From: Flavobacterium anhuiense
GTDB lineage: Bacteria > Bacteroidota > Bacteroidia > Flavobacteriales > Flavobacteriaceae
Direction of reading: 5' to 3'
Length of the DNA: 64,000 nt
Assembly: GCF_004151235.1 (NCBI RefSeq)
Contig: NZ_JUIV01000004.1
Coordinates: forward strand, 186,001 to 250,000
Every line of letters begins with the position of its first letter. The first letter of the stretch is position 1. This document shows, in pieces, positions 27,502 to 35,877 of this stretch. Both the position numbers and the translations under genes were made by a program. The notes beneath the pieces were generated by a model, which ran no database searches, was not told where the DNA came from, and saw only the letters and a program-made list of their open reading frames with translations.

Positions 27502-28377
27502 TTAAGGCACATCGTCGCCCATACTTTCTGTCCAGATCGCAAACCAGTCTTGGTTATCCATTTCCAATTCTACAGCTTTCATCAAAGACTGAATTCTGGC
27601 AATGTTTACTGTTCCAGCAATCGGAATTATTTTTGCTGGATGTTTTAAAATCCAAGCCAATAATAAAGTATCAGAACCTAAATGATATTTTTCTACCAAC
27701 TCAGAAAACAGTTTTTTCAGACGACGTGTTTTTTTGGTATCTTCTCTAAAAACAGTTCCAAGCGGATTCCAAGACAACGGACGAATTCCATGCGCCTGCA
27801 TATAATCTAAGCTTCCGTCTGTCATTGCTTCGTAATGCGTTGCCGAAAATTGCACTTGATTGTAGCTCACTTCTGTTTTCTGGCGAATTAATTCTGTTTG
27901 AGAACTTGTAAAGTTAGAAAGTCCAAAATCGATAATTTTCCCTTCTCCTTTTAACTTTTCAACTGCTTCTGCAATTTCGTCAGCCTGCATTAACGGACTT
28001 GGTCTGTGAAGTAAAAAAACATCTACATAATCTGTTTTTAAATTCTTCAAAGAAGTTTCCACAGACTTAATAATATAGTCTTTAGAATAATCGTAATGTT
28101 TGATTTTGTTTTCAGGGCGTTTTTCAGCAATCATCTGAATGCCGCACTTGGTAATTAATTGTAATTTTTCACGGTTGATCTTACTTGCGTGAAAGGCTTT
28201 TCCAAAATCGGCTTCGGTCGTATACGAACCGTAAATATCCGCGTGATCAAAAGTCGTAATTTTGTTTTCGATACTCACTTGTATCATGTTTTCCATTTCT
28301 TTGGTTGTAAGGTTTTTATCCCAAACTCCCCAATTCATAGTGCCCGAAATTATAGGCGATAAGACTGTTTTGCTCAT
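27502..28377 (-). CDS. aldo/keto reductase (YdhF-like)
   Basis: 291-residue TIM-barrel NAD(P)H-dependent oxidoreductase. The catalytic tetrad region is visible: Asp and Tyr in TTFDHADIYGSYTTEADFG, Lys in LQLITKCGIQ and His in DVFLLHRPSPLM. It continues with GKIIDFGLSNFTSSQ, YNQVQFSATHYEAMTDGSLDYMQAHGIRPLSWNPLG and KIIPIAGTVNIARIQSL. It follows the E. coli YdhF type. Substrate unknown. First gene of a pair with the GNAT gene. Confidence 0.9.
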   Translation of the reverse strand: MSKTVLSPIISGTMNWGVWDKNLTTKEMENMIQVSIENKITTFDHADIYGSYTTEADFGKAFHASKINREKLQLITKCGIQMIAEKRPENKIKHYDYSKDYIIKSVETSLKNLKTDYVDVFLLHRPSPLMQADEIAEAVEKLKGEGKIIDFGLSNFTSSQTELIRQKTEVSYNQVQFSATHYEAMTDGSLDYMQAHGIRPLSWNPLGTVFREDTKKTRRLKKLFSELVEKYHLGSDTLLLAWILKHPAKIIPIAGTVNIARIQSLMKAVELEMDNQDWFAIWTESMGDDVP

Positions 28378-28589
28378 AATAATTATGCGTTATTTTTGGT
28401 AATAATTATGCTTTTATAAAACATAATCATCAAAGTTCTTAAAAATATAAAAATAGATTCACAATTAGTCCTTAAAATTAGGTCATTGGTCGAAGTTTTA
28501 ACCATTCTTTAACATCTTACTTCTCAAAAAATATTCAATTTGCACTCTCAAAAATTAGGCGTAAAAATCAAGGTTTTAAAAATATTTAT

Positions 28590-29594
28590 ATGGAAGAAAA
28601 TACAACGACTTTAGACATTAGAGCGATAAATGAAAAAATTGAAAGAGAAAGTGCTTTTATAGACCTTCTTACAATGGAAATGAACAAAGTTATTGTGGGT
28701 CAGAAACATATGGTCGAGCGTCTATTGATCGGATTACTTGGACAAGGGCATATTTTATTGGAAGGAGTTCCTGGTCTGGCAAAAACTTTAGCCATCAACA
28801 CGCTTTCTCAAGCGGTTCAAGGATCTTTCAGCCGTATCCAGTTTACGCCAGATTTATTGCCTGCCGATGTTATCGGAACCATGATTTACAACATTAAAGC
28901 AAACGAGTTCTCAATTAAAAAAGGACCGATTTTCGCCAATTTCGTACTTGCCGATGAGATTAACCGTGCTCCTGCAAAAGTTCAATCAGCACTTTTGGAG
29001 GCGATGCAGGAGAAACAAGTTACTATTGGTGATTCAACTTTCAAATTAGATCGTCCGTTCTTGGTATTAGCAACGCAAAACCCTGTTGAGCAAGAAGGTA
29101 CTTATGCACTTCCTGAAGCACAAGTTGACCGTTTTATGTTGAAAACCGTTATTGATTACCCAAAAATTGATGAAGAACGTTTTGTAATTCGTCAAAACTT
29201 AAAAGGATCTTTCGAAAAAGTAAACCCAGTGGTTTCTGTTGACCAGATTTTACGTGCGCAAGAAGCGGTTCGTGAAGTTTATATGGACGAAAAAATTGAG
29301 AAATATATCTTGGATATCATTTTTGCTACTCGTTATCCAGAAAAATACAAATTAGCCGATTTAAAACCGCTTATCAGTTTTGGGGCTTCTCCTCGTGGAA
29401 GTATCAACTTGGCTAATGCCGCTAAATGTTATGCTTTCATCAAACGTCGTGGTTATGTAATTCCAGAAGACGTTCGTGCCGTTGTTCACGATGTGTTACG
29501 TCACAGAGTTGGAATTACGTACGAAGCGGAAGCAGAAAACATTACTTCTGTAGACATTATCAACAAAATCGTTAACGAGATTGAAGTACCTTAA
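28590..29594 (+). CDS. moxR: MoxR-family AAA+ ATPase
   Basis: 334 residues. Walker A GVPGLAKTLA (residues about 61-70), Walker B VLADEINRAPAKVQSALLEAMQEKQVTIG, sensor 1 LVLATQNPVEQEGTYALPEAQVDRF and a C-terminal lid domain. MoxR ATPases act as chaperones for VWA-protein assemblies. It heads the Bat aerotolerance operon here, followed by a DUF58 protein and four or more VWA/TPR proteins, the standard arrangement. The 78-base gap to the DUF58 gene holds a short inverted repeat. Confidence 0.95.
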   Translation: MEENTTTLDIRAINEKIERESAFIDLLTMEMNKVIVGQKHMVERLLIGLLGQGHILLEGVPGLAKTLAINTLSQAVQGSFSRIQFTPDLLPADVIGTMIYNIKANEFSIKKGPIFANFVLADEINRAPAKVQSALLEAMQEKQVTIGDSTFKLDRPFLVLATQNPVEQEGTYALPEAQVDRFMLKTVIDYPKIDEERFVIRQNLKGSFEKVNPVVSVDQILRAQEAVREVYMDEKIEKYILDIIFATRYPEKYKLADLKPLISFGASPRGSINLANAAKCYAFIKRRGYVIPEDVRAVVHDVLRHRVGITYEAEAENITSVDIINKIVNEIEVP

Positions 29595-29610
29595 AAAGTT
29601 GATGGTTGAT

Positions 29611-29640
29611 AGTTTTTTGTTGATGGTATTCGCCATCAAC
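29611..29640. repeat. short inverted repeat between moxR and the DUF58 gene
   Basis: GTTGATGG (29619-29626) pairs with CCATCAAC (29633-29640), within a tract of GTTGATGGTTGAT-like and ACCATAAACCATAAACC-like tandem copies. It looks like one of the dispersed intergenic repeats. Confidence 0.45.
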
Positions 29641-29671
29641 CAACAACCATAAACCATAAACCAAATCAAAA

Positions 29672-30535
29672 ATGGATACAAAAGAGCTTTTAAAAAAAGT
29701 ACGGAAAATAGAAATCAAAACGAAAAGGCTGAGTAATCATATCTTTTCGGGAGAATACCACTCTTCATTTAAAGGACGAGGAATGACGTTTAGCGAGGTG
29801 CGTCAATACCAATACGGAGATGATATTCGTAACATCGATTGGAATGTAACCGCACGCTACAACGAAGCTCATGTTAAGGTATTTGAAGAAGAACGCGAAT
29901 TGACTATGGTTTTAATGGTCGACATTTCGGGTTCGGAATCTTTTGGTTCTAAAAATCAATTCAAGAAAGACATCGTAACCGAAATTGCGGCAACGATGGC
30001 TTTTTCGGCTACACAAAACAATGATAAAATTGGTTTAATCTTATTTTCTGACACCGTAGAATTATATATTCCACCAAAGAAAGGACGTTCGCACGTACTG
30101 CGTATCATTCGTGAATTGATCGAATTTGAACCAAAAAGTCACAAAACAGACATCGCTCAAGCTTTAAAATTCTTATCTGGAACTCAAAAGAAGAAAGCCA
30201 TCATTTTTATGATTTCCGATTTTATGTCTGATTCTTACGAACATACATTAAAAATCGCTTCAAAAAAACATGACATTACTGGTGTTCGCGTGTATGATAT
30301 TCGCGAAGAAAAAATTCCAAATTTAGGAATGGTAAATATGTTGGATGCCGAAACCGGAAAAATTCAATTGGTTGATACAAGTTCCAAAGTGGTTCGCATG
30401 AATTACGAGAAGCATTATCAGGAGAAACTAAATTACTTTAAAGATACTTTTCGTAAATCTGGAGCTGGAATTGTAAATACCAGAGTAGACGAAAATTACG
30501 TTACTAAACTATTAGGCTATTTCAAATCGAGGTAA
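29672..30535 (+). CDS. DUF58 domain protein of the Bat operon
   Basis: 287 residues. The DUF58 core is clear: GEYHSSFKGRGMTFSEVRQYQYGDDIRNIDWNVTARYN, then a VWA-like fold with a MIDAS-type start MVDISGSESFGS. No membrane span is seen, so it is cytoplasmic, unlike BatA and BatB. DUF58 proteins always accompany MoxR ATPases in such operons and are thought to be their client or adaptor. The downstream gap is interrupted by the inverted-repeat-flanked four-helix-bundle gene. Confidence 0.93.
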   Translation: MDTKELLKKVRKIEIKTKRLSNHIFSGEYHSSFKGRGMTFSEVRQYQYGDDIRNIDWNVTARYNEAHVKVFEEERELTMVLMVDISGSESFGSKNQFKKDIVTEIAATMAFSATQNNDKIGLILFSDTVELYIPPKKGRSHVLRIIRELIEFEPKSHKTDIAQALKFLSGTQKKKAIIFMISDFMSDSYEHTLKIASKKHDITGVRVYDIREEKIPNLGMVNMLDAETGKIQLVDTSSKVVRMNYEKHYQEKLNYFKDTFRKSGAGIVNTRVDENYVTKLLGYFKSR

Positions 30536-30550
30536 AGATTTTTGATTTTT

Positions 30551-31038
30551 GATTAACGATTTTTGATTTATGATGTGTGTGATTTGAGATTAAAGGAAGT
30601 ATTTAAGAAATGACTAAACAAGAATTAGAAAATAGATTGATTGATTTTGCAGCAACAATTATAATTATAGCAAGTAAGTTTGAAAAAAATTATGCAGGAA
30701 ATCATTTATCTGGACAAATAATTCGATCGGGAACATCGCCAGCGCTAAATTACGGTGAAGCGCAAAGTGCAGAGAGTAAAAAAGATTTTATTCATAAAAT
30801 GGGAATTTGTCTGAAAGAATTAAGAGAAACATTTGTTTGTTTGAAAATAATAGAAAAAGCAAATTTATCAACAGACAGAGAAAGTTTAATGCAGGTAAAA
30901 ATAGAAGCAAATCAATTAATTTCCATTTTTGTATCCAGCATTAAAACATCAAAAAATAATTCATAAAAATTAAAGATTACAATTTTAGAAAACTATTGAG
31001 AAATCCTTGGAAAAATCAAAAATCAAAAATCGTTAATC
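30551..31038. repeat. 19-bp perfect inverted repeat flanking the four-helix-bundle gene
   Basis: GATTAACGATTTTTGATTT at 30551-30569 has its exact reverse complement at 31020-31038. Further GATTTTTGATTTTT-type copies lie outside the left arm and on the right arm. The arms bracket the gene at 30610-30966. In an operon transcript they could fold with the gene in the loop. Confidence 0.75.
30610..30966 (+). CDS. four-helix-bundle (23S rRNA IVS / S23-like) protein
   Basis: 118 residues, nearly all helical. Features match the four-helix-bundle family first described from 23S rRNA intervening sequences: ENRLIDFAATIIIIASKFEKN, the hallmark HLSGQIIRSGTSPALNYGEAQSAESKKDFIHKMGICLKELRET and a last helix with EANQLISIFVSSIKTS. 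Related proteins (bAvd) also accompany diversity-generating retroelements as accessory factors; none is here. It sits inside the Bat operon between the DUF58 and next Bat gene, flanked by a 19-bp inverted repeat, with AT-rich codon use. It looks like a late insertion rather than part of the Bat machine. Confidence 0.85.
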   Translation: MTKQELENRLIDFAATIIIIASKFEKNYAGNHLSGQIIRSGTSPALNYGEAQSAESKKDFIHKMGICLKELRETFVCLKIIEKANLSTDRESLMQVKIEANQLISIFVSSIKTSKNNS

Positions 31039-31054
31039 TTCAATCGTTAATCAA

Positions 31055-32692
31055 ATGAAATTTAAACTTTATATATTTTTATTGCTTTTTTCTACTATGA
31101 TTTTTGCACAGCAGAAACAAGTAGAAACTAGTATTGACACCACCAAAAATAAGATTGGTGCAGAGTTCAAACTGACCCTGAAAACAGTTGTATCTTCAAC
31201 AGCAAAAGTTGAATTCCCAAAACTTAAAAATATTGGTCCGTTAGAAGTAATTCAGTCTTATCCAATCGATACGGTTAAGAAAGACGCTACTAATTACGAA
31301 CTCATAAAAAAATATGGTTTAACACAGTTTGATTCTGGACGTTATACAATTCCTAGCATTAAGATTTTAATAGACAAAAAGCCTTTTTATAGTGACTCTA
31401 TTAAAGTTGAAGTTGCCAACGTAAAAGTGGACACTTTACAGCAGAAAATGTATGACATCAAAGATATTGCTTCGGCTGATGAAGGAATGGGAAATTGGTG
31501 GATTTACGTTTTAATTGTTTTAGCTATTATCGGAATCGGAGCTTTTGTTTATTGGTATGTTAAAAAACGCCAGCTGAAAAAAATCGAAGAAGAAGTTTAT
31601 AAAACACCAATTGAAAAAGCAACTAGTTTATTAAACAACTTAGAGCAAAAAGAACTGGTTCAAAAAGGTGAAATTAAAGAATACTACAGCGAATTAACTG
31701 ATATCGCTAGAAATTATATCGAAGAAGCCATTCATATTCCAGCAATGGAAAGTACAACTTCTGAGTTAATTCAGGCTATCAGAGTAGCATCGACACAAAA
31801 GAAAATGACGCTTACGCCTGAAACGGTTGAAAATCTCGAACGTGTTTTACGTCAGGCCGATTTGGTAAAATTTGCAAAATCAAAACCGCTTGATTTTGAA
31901 ATTACTGAGGATAGAAATAAAATTCAGAAAGTAATTTTAACGCTTGACAATGCTATTCCGACAGAAGTTCCTGAGGATATAGAAGATCAGCTACTAAACG
32001 AAGCGCAAAGACAAAAACAAATTCAGGCACAGTTGAAAAAACAGCGCAATGCAAGAATTGGTTATGCAGTTGGAGCTGTCATACTATTATTGTTTGCTAC
32101 AACAACTTTCTTTATTGTTACCAAGGGATTCAATTATGTAAAAGACAATATAATTGGCCATCCATCTAAAGAATTATTAGAAGGCGAATGGGTAAAAAGT
32201 GCTTACGGAAGTCCAGCCATTATTATTGAAACTCCAAAGGTTTTAAAAAGAATGGATGCGCAAAAAGTACTTCCAAAAGAAGCTATGGCTCTTATCAAAG
32301 AAATGCAGCTTTTTGCATATGGAAGCATGATTGACAATTTCTATGTAACGGTTTCTACGTCTAAATTCAAACAGCCAACCGATATTGACTTAAGCAAAAC
32401 CCTTGAAGGAACTCTAAAAATCATTGAGGCTCAAGGCGGACAAAATATTATTGTAAAACAAGAAGATTTTCAAACAAACGAAGGTATTCAAGGAATAAAA
32501 GGTTATGGAACAATGACTGTTTTGAATCCGGCAACCAAAACGAGTACAAAAGCATATTATGAATTATTGCTTTTCAAACAAGATCAAGGTTTACAGCAAA
32601 TTTTGATTTTACATGAAGAAGGCGATACTTATGCGAACGAGATTACAACTCGAATCTTAAATTCTGTTGAACTTCAAAGAGCAAACAACTAA
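31055..32692 (+). CDS. two-span BatD-like membrane protein of the Bat operon
   Basis: 545 residues. Signal peptide (MKFKLYIFLLLFSTMIFAQQ), a periplasmic beta domain to about residue 140 resembling the start of BatD, a membrane span at about 147-168 (WWIYVLIVLAIIGIGAFVYWYV), and a charged cytoplasmic helical part resembling the DUF4381/BatD C-terminus (KEYYSELTDIARNYIEEAIHIPAMESTTSELIQAI). A second span follows at about 333-356 (YAVGAVILLLFATTTFFIV), with a 190-residue domain beyond it that I do not recognise. Its stop overlaps the batA start by one base (TAATG), which suggests coupling. Confidence 0.8.
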   Translation: MKFKLYIFLLLFSTMIFAQQKQVETSIDTTKNKIGAEFKLTLKTVVSSTAKVEFPKLKNIGPLEVIQSYPIDTVKKDATNYELIKKYGLTQFDSGRYTIPSIKILIDKKPFYSDSIKVEVANVKVDTLQQKMYDIKDIASADEGMGNWWIYVLIVLAIIGIGAFVYWYVKKRQLKKIEEEVYKTPIEKATSLLNNLEQKELVQKGEIKEYYSELTDIARNYIEEAIHIPAMESTTSELIQAIRVASTQKKMTLTPETVENLERVLRQADLVKFAKSKPLDFEITEDRNKIQKVILTLDNAIPTEVPEDIEDQLLNEAQRQKQIQAQLKKQRNARIGYAVGAVILLLFATTTFFIVTKGFNYVKDNIIGHPSKELLEGEWVKSAYGSPAIIIETPKVLKRMDAQKVLPKEAMALIKEMQLFAYGSMIDNFYVTVSTSKFKQPTDIDLSKTLEGTLKIIEAQGGQNIIVKQEDFQTNEGIQGIKGYGTMTVLNPATKTSTKAYYELLLFKQDQGLQQILILHEEGDTYANEITTRILNSVELQRANN

Positions 32693-33693
32693 TGGGCAAT
32701 TTCAGTTTTTTAAATCCAGAGTTTCTTTGGTTGTTTCTATTAATTCCGATTGCGATAATCTGGTTTTTCTGGAAACGCAACCAGCAATCGGCTACCTTAA
32801 AAATGAGTTCGACAGCAGGATTTCAAAACAGCGAATCGTTTTGGACCAAGTTTAAACCTGCTCTTTACGTTTTTAGAATTTTGGCTTTATGTTCTTTGAT
32901 TATAGCTTTGGCTCGACCAAGAACAGTAGACATTAGCAACCAGACAAAAACGACAAAAGGAATTGACATCGTAATGGCAATTGACGTTTCTGGTTCTATG
33001 CTGGCAAAAGATTTAAAGCCAAACCGTATGGAAGCTTTAAAAAGAGTTGCTGCAGATTTCGTTGGAGAAAGACCAAACGACAGAATTGGTTTGGTTTTAT
33101 ACGCTTCTGAAGCTTATACCAAAACGCCCGTTACAAGCGATAAAGCCATTATTCTTGAAGCCATAAAAGGCATTAAATATGATAATGTTTTGCAAGACGG
33201 AACAGGAATTGGAATGGGATTGGCAACTGCTGTTAACCGTCTTAAAGACAGTAAAGCAAAAAGCCGTGTTATCATTCTGCTTACTGATGGTGTAAACAAT
33301 GCCGGATTTATAGAACCAGAAACTGCAGCCGACATTGCGAAACAATACGGAATAAAAGTATATACAATTGGTCTTGGTACAAACGGAATGGCAGAATCAC
33401 CATATGCTTATGCGCCAAACGGAGGTTTCTTATTCAAAATGCAAAAAGTTGAAATCGACGAAAGATTGATGAAAAGTATTGCTCGTAAAACAGACGGAAC
33501 GTATTTTAGAGCTACTAGCAATGATAAATTAGCAGAAATATACAACTCAATCAATAAATTGGAAACCACAGAAATTCAGGAATTGAAATTCTATGATTAT
33601 GATGAAAAGTACAGGTTTTTTGTTTTATTTGCTGGCTTTTTATTATTGCTCGAAGTTGGATTAAGAAATACAGTTTATAGAAGCTTTATTTGA
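32692..33693 (+). CDS. batA: BatA, VWA-domain membrane protein
   Basis: 333 residues. Two N-terminal membrane spans (LWLFLLIPIAIIWFFW and ALYVFRILALCSLIIALA), a VWA domain with an intact MIDAS DVSGSM (residues about 98-103) and TDGVNNAGF further on, and a C-terminal span (FFVLFAGFLLLLEVGLR). This is the standard BatA layout. Bat proteins are linked to aerotolerance and stress resistance in Bacteroides and to envelope maintenance elsewhere; the mechanism is not settled. Translationally coupled to the upstream gene. Confidence 0.93.
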   Translation: MGNFSFLNPEFLWLFLLIPIAIIWFFWKRNQQSATLKMSSTAGFQNSESFWTKFKPALYVFRILALCSLIIALARPRTVDISNQTKTTKGIDIVMAIDVSGSMLAKDLKPNRMEALKRVAADFVGERPNDRIGLVLYASEAYTKTPVTSDKAIILEAIKGIKYDNVLQDGTGIGMGLATAVNRLKDSKAKSRVIILLTDGVNNAGFIEPETAADIAKQYGIKVYTIGLGTNGMAESPYAYAPNGGFLFKMQKVEIDERLMKSIARKTDGTYFRATSNDKLAEIYNSINKLETTEIQELKFYDYDEKYRFFVLFAGFLLLLEVGLRNTVYRSFI

Positions 33694-33738
33694 TTTTTCA
33701 AATCAAAAAATTCCAACAATAAAATTCAAAATAACAAA

Positions 33739-33794
33739 TTGGAATTTGGAATTTTTAAAATTGGAGTTTAAAACAAGTTTGGAATTTGGAATTT
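33739..33794. repeat. direct repeats between batA and batB
   Basis: Two exact copies of TTGGAATTTGGAATTT at 33739-33754 and 33779-33794. They are variants of the TGGAATTTGGGATTT arm used in the convergent-gene hairpins at 21696 and 38480. Confidence 0.6.
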
Positions 33795-33833
33795 ATCTCA
33801 GAATTATTTGAGATTGGAATTTTAAAAATATTT

Positions 33834-34868
33834 ATGGAATTAGACGAAAAAAAATATTTATATCTCTTATTACTAATCCCGATTGTGGTGTGTATTTTTC
33901 TTTTCAATATGTATTGGAAAAGAAGAACGCAACGCGAATTTGGTGATTTGGAAATGGTAAAAAGGCTGAGTCCTGAGAAGTCGGTTTTCAAACCTGTTTT
34001 AAAAATCGTAGTGATTCTTCTGGCACTTACGTGTTTGATTATCGGTTTAGTAAATCCGAAAATCGGAACCAAAATGGAAACCGTAAAACGAGAAGGTATT
34101 GATATTGTTTTCGCTGTCGACGTTTCTAAAAGTATGCTGGCAGAAGACGTTGTTCCTAGCCGTTTGGATAAAAGCAAACAGTTAGTTTCACAGATCATCA
34201 ACAATTTAGGAAGTGATAGAATCGGAATCGTAGCTTATGCAGGAAGTGCTTTTCCTGTTTTACCAATCACATCAGATTACAGCGTTGCCAAAATGTTTCT
34301 GCAAAGCATGAGTCCAGGAATGGTTTCGTCTCAAGGAACATCTTTGGATGAAGCGATTAAATTGTCTTCGACTTATTTTGATGAAAAAAGCAAAACCAGC
34401 AAATTATTAATTCTGATTTCTGATGGAGAAGATCATTCTGAAGGTGCAGCTGCTGCGGCAGAAGAGGCCAATAAATTGGGAATGAAAATTATCACAATTG
34501 GTGTTGGAACAGAAAGAGGAGGAACAATTCCGTTAAAAGAAAATGGTGTTGTAAGAGGTTATCAGAAAGATCAAAACGGAGAAACCGTAATCACCAAATT
34601 AAACCAAGAAGGTTTAAAAACAATTGCAAAAGCAACAAAAGGTGGTTATGTTTACGGCGGAAGCACAAAAGAGGTTTTAGAATATGTCAAAAATGCTTTA
34701 AACAATATTCAGAAAACAGAATTTGAAGCTACACAAATGGCCGAATTTCAATCGCAGTTTCAATGGTTTATCGGATTTGCGTTTTTATTGCTTTTCCTAG
34801 ACATTTTCTTATTAGAAAGAAAAACAAACTGGATCAAAGAGTTGGATTTATTTAATGAAAAGAAATAA
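33834..34868 (+). CDS. batB: BatB, VWA-domain membrane protein
   Basis: 344 residues from the Met at 33834 (MELDEKKYLYLLLLIPIVVC); an in-frame ATG at 33786 falls in repeat DNA and is less likely. Same plan as BatA: two N-terminal spans (YLYLLLLIPIVVCIFLFNMY and LKIVVILLALTCLIIGL), a VWA domain with MIDAS DVSKSM, SDGEDHSEGAAA and a C-terminal span (FIGFAFLLLFLDIFLLE). BatA and BatB are expected to pair in the inner membrane with the VWA domains in the periplasm. Confidence 0.92.
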   Translation: MELDEKKYLYLLLLIPIVVCIFLFNMYWKRRTQREFGDLEMVKRLSPEKSVFKPVLKIVVILLALTCLIIGLVNPKIGTKMETVKREGIDIVFAVDVSKSMLAEDVVPSRLDKSKQLVSQIINNLGSDRIGIVAYAGSAFPVLPITSDYSVAKMFLQSMSPGMVSSQGTSLDEAIKLSSTYFDEKSKTSKLLILISDGEDHSEGAAAAAEEANKLGMKIITIGVGTERGGTIPLKENGVVRGYQKDQNGETVITKLNQEGLKTIAKATKGGYVYGGSTKEVLEYVKNALNNIQKTEFEATQMAEFQSQFQWFIGFAFLLLFLDIFLLERKTNWIKELDLFNEKK

Positions 34869-34997
34869 AAAAGTTAGCCACTAATTGCTCGAATTTACAC
34901 GAAAAACAATTGCTTTTTTGGTGAAATTCAAAAAGAAAATAACAAAATAAATTAGTGCCAATTAGCGAAATTCGTGGCGAAAAAAAATAAAACTAGA

Positions 34998-35768
34998 ATG
35001 AAAAATTTACTTCTTTATATTTTACTAACCGTTTCTTTTGCAGTTTCTGCACAAGAAAAAGACAAATCATTGCCTGTTGGGAATGAAGAATATAAACAGA
35101 ATAAATTTACTGATGCTGAGGCAAACTATAGAATTTCGGAATCAAAATTTCCTAAAAAATCAGCAGCGGCCTATAATTTAGGTAATACCATTTATAGACA
35201 AAATCAGATTTCGGAAGCTAAATTTGCTTACGCGAAAGCGATAAAAAATGCCAAAACAAGACCTGAAAAACACAAGGCTTATCATAATCTTGGAAATACT
35301 TTCATGAAAGAGAAAGATTACACACAGGCAGTTGAAGCTTACAAACAAGCACTTCGTAACGATCCAACCGACGAAGAAACGCGTTACAACTATGCTTACG
35401 CCAAACAAAAACTAAAAGAAAATCCTCCGAAAAACGATCAGAACAAAGATAAAAACAAGGACAAAGACAAGGATAAGGATAAAAATAAAGACAAGAACAA
35501 AGACAACAATAAAGACAAAGACAAGGATAAAGATAAGAAAGACGACAAAGGCGATCAGGACAAAGACAAAAAAGACGGTAAAAATGATCCTAAGCAAGAT
35601 GATAAATCTGATAACCAAGGACAGCCAAAACCACAGCCTGGCGGAATATCAAAAGAGCGTGTTCAGAATTTATTAGATGCGGTAAATAATGAAGAAAAGA
35701 AAATTCAGGACAAAGTAAATGCTCAGAAAGTAAAAGCAAATCCTAAGAAAACAGAAAAAGACTGGTAG
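34998..35768 (+). CDS. batC: BatC, TPR protein with a long Lys-Asp tract
   Basis: 256 residues from the Met at 34998 (MKNLLLYILLTVSFAVSAQ, a signal peptide). An upstream in-frame ATG at 34974 is less likely. About three TPR units follow (AAYNLGNTIYRQNQISEAKFAYAKAI; KAYHNLGNTFMKEKDYTQAVEAYKQALRNDP). Then comes a roughly 55-residue low-complexity tract of alternating K, D and N, then GQPKPQPGGISKERVQNLLDAVNNEEKKIQDKV. This C-terminal segment is conserved in BatC proteins. Periplasmic partner of BatA/BatB. Confidence 0.9.
   Translation: MKNLLLYILLTVSFAVSAQEKDKSLPVGNEEYKQNKFTDAEANYRISESKFPKKSAAAYNLGNTIYRQNQISEAKFAYAKAIKNAKTRPEKHKAYHNLGNTFMKEKDYTQAVEAYKQALRNDPTDEETRYNYAYAKQKLKENPPKNDQNKDKNKDKDKDKDKNKDKNKDNNKDKDKDKDKKDDKGDQDKDKKDGKNDPKQDDKSDNQGQPKPQPGGISKERVQNLLDAVNNEEKKIQDKVNAQKVKANPKKTEKDW
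35437..35600 (+). repeat. low-complexity KD-repeat tract in batC
   Basis: AAAGACAAGGATAAGG-like hexamer repeats encode alternating Lys-Asp with Asn interruptions. The tract length can be expected to vary between strains by slippage. Confidence 0.75.
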
Positions 35769-35776
35769 GATTTTGA

Positions 35777-35832
35777 GTTTAATCGTTTAATTGTTTATTT
35801 GTTTAATCGAATATACAGTTAAACGATTAAAC
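35777..35832. repeat. 14-bp inverted repeat between batC and batD
   Basis: GTTTAATCGTTTAA (35777-35790) and TTAAACGATTAAAC (35819-35832) are exact reverse complements. The core TTAAACGATTAA recurs before hpd at 47933-47944. Confidence 0.6.
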
Positions 35833-35877
35833 GGTTAAACAGTTTAACAGCTAAATAAACAACGACTAAAACAAAGA

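Noticed and set aside
30610..30966. Diversity-generating retroelement accessory gene
   Set aside because: No reverse transcriptase, template repeat or variable repeat was found near the four-helix-bundle gene.
35437..35600. Tandem DNA repeats in batC as a mobile or satellite element
   Set aside because: They keep the reading frame and encode a low-complexity linker that is usual for BatC proteins.
35412..35618. Hydrophobic minus-strand frame opposite batC
   Set aside because: It is the complement of the Lys-Asp tract and gives artificial V/F/I-rich residues.
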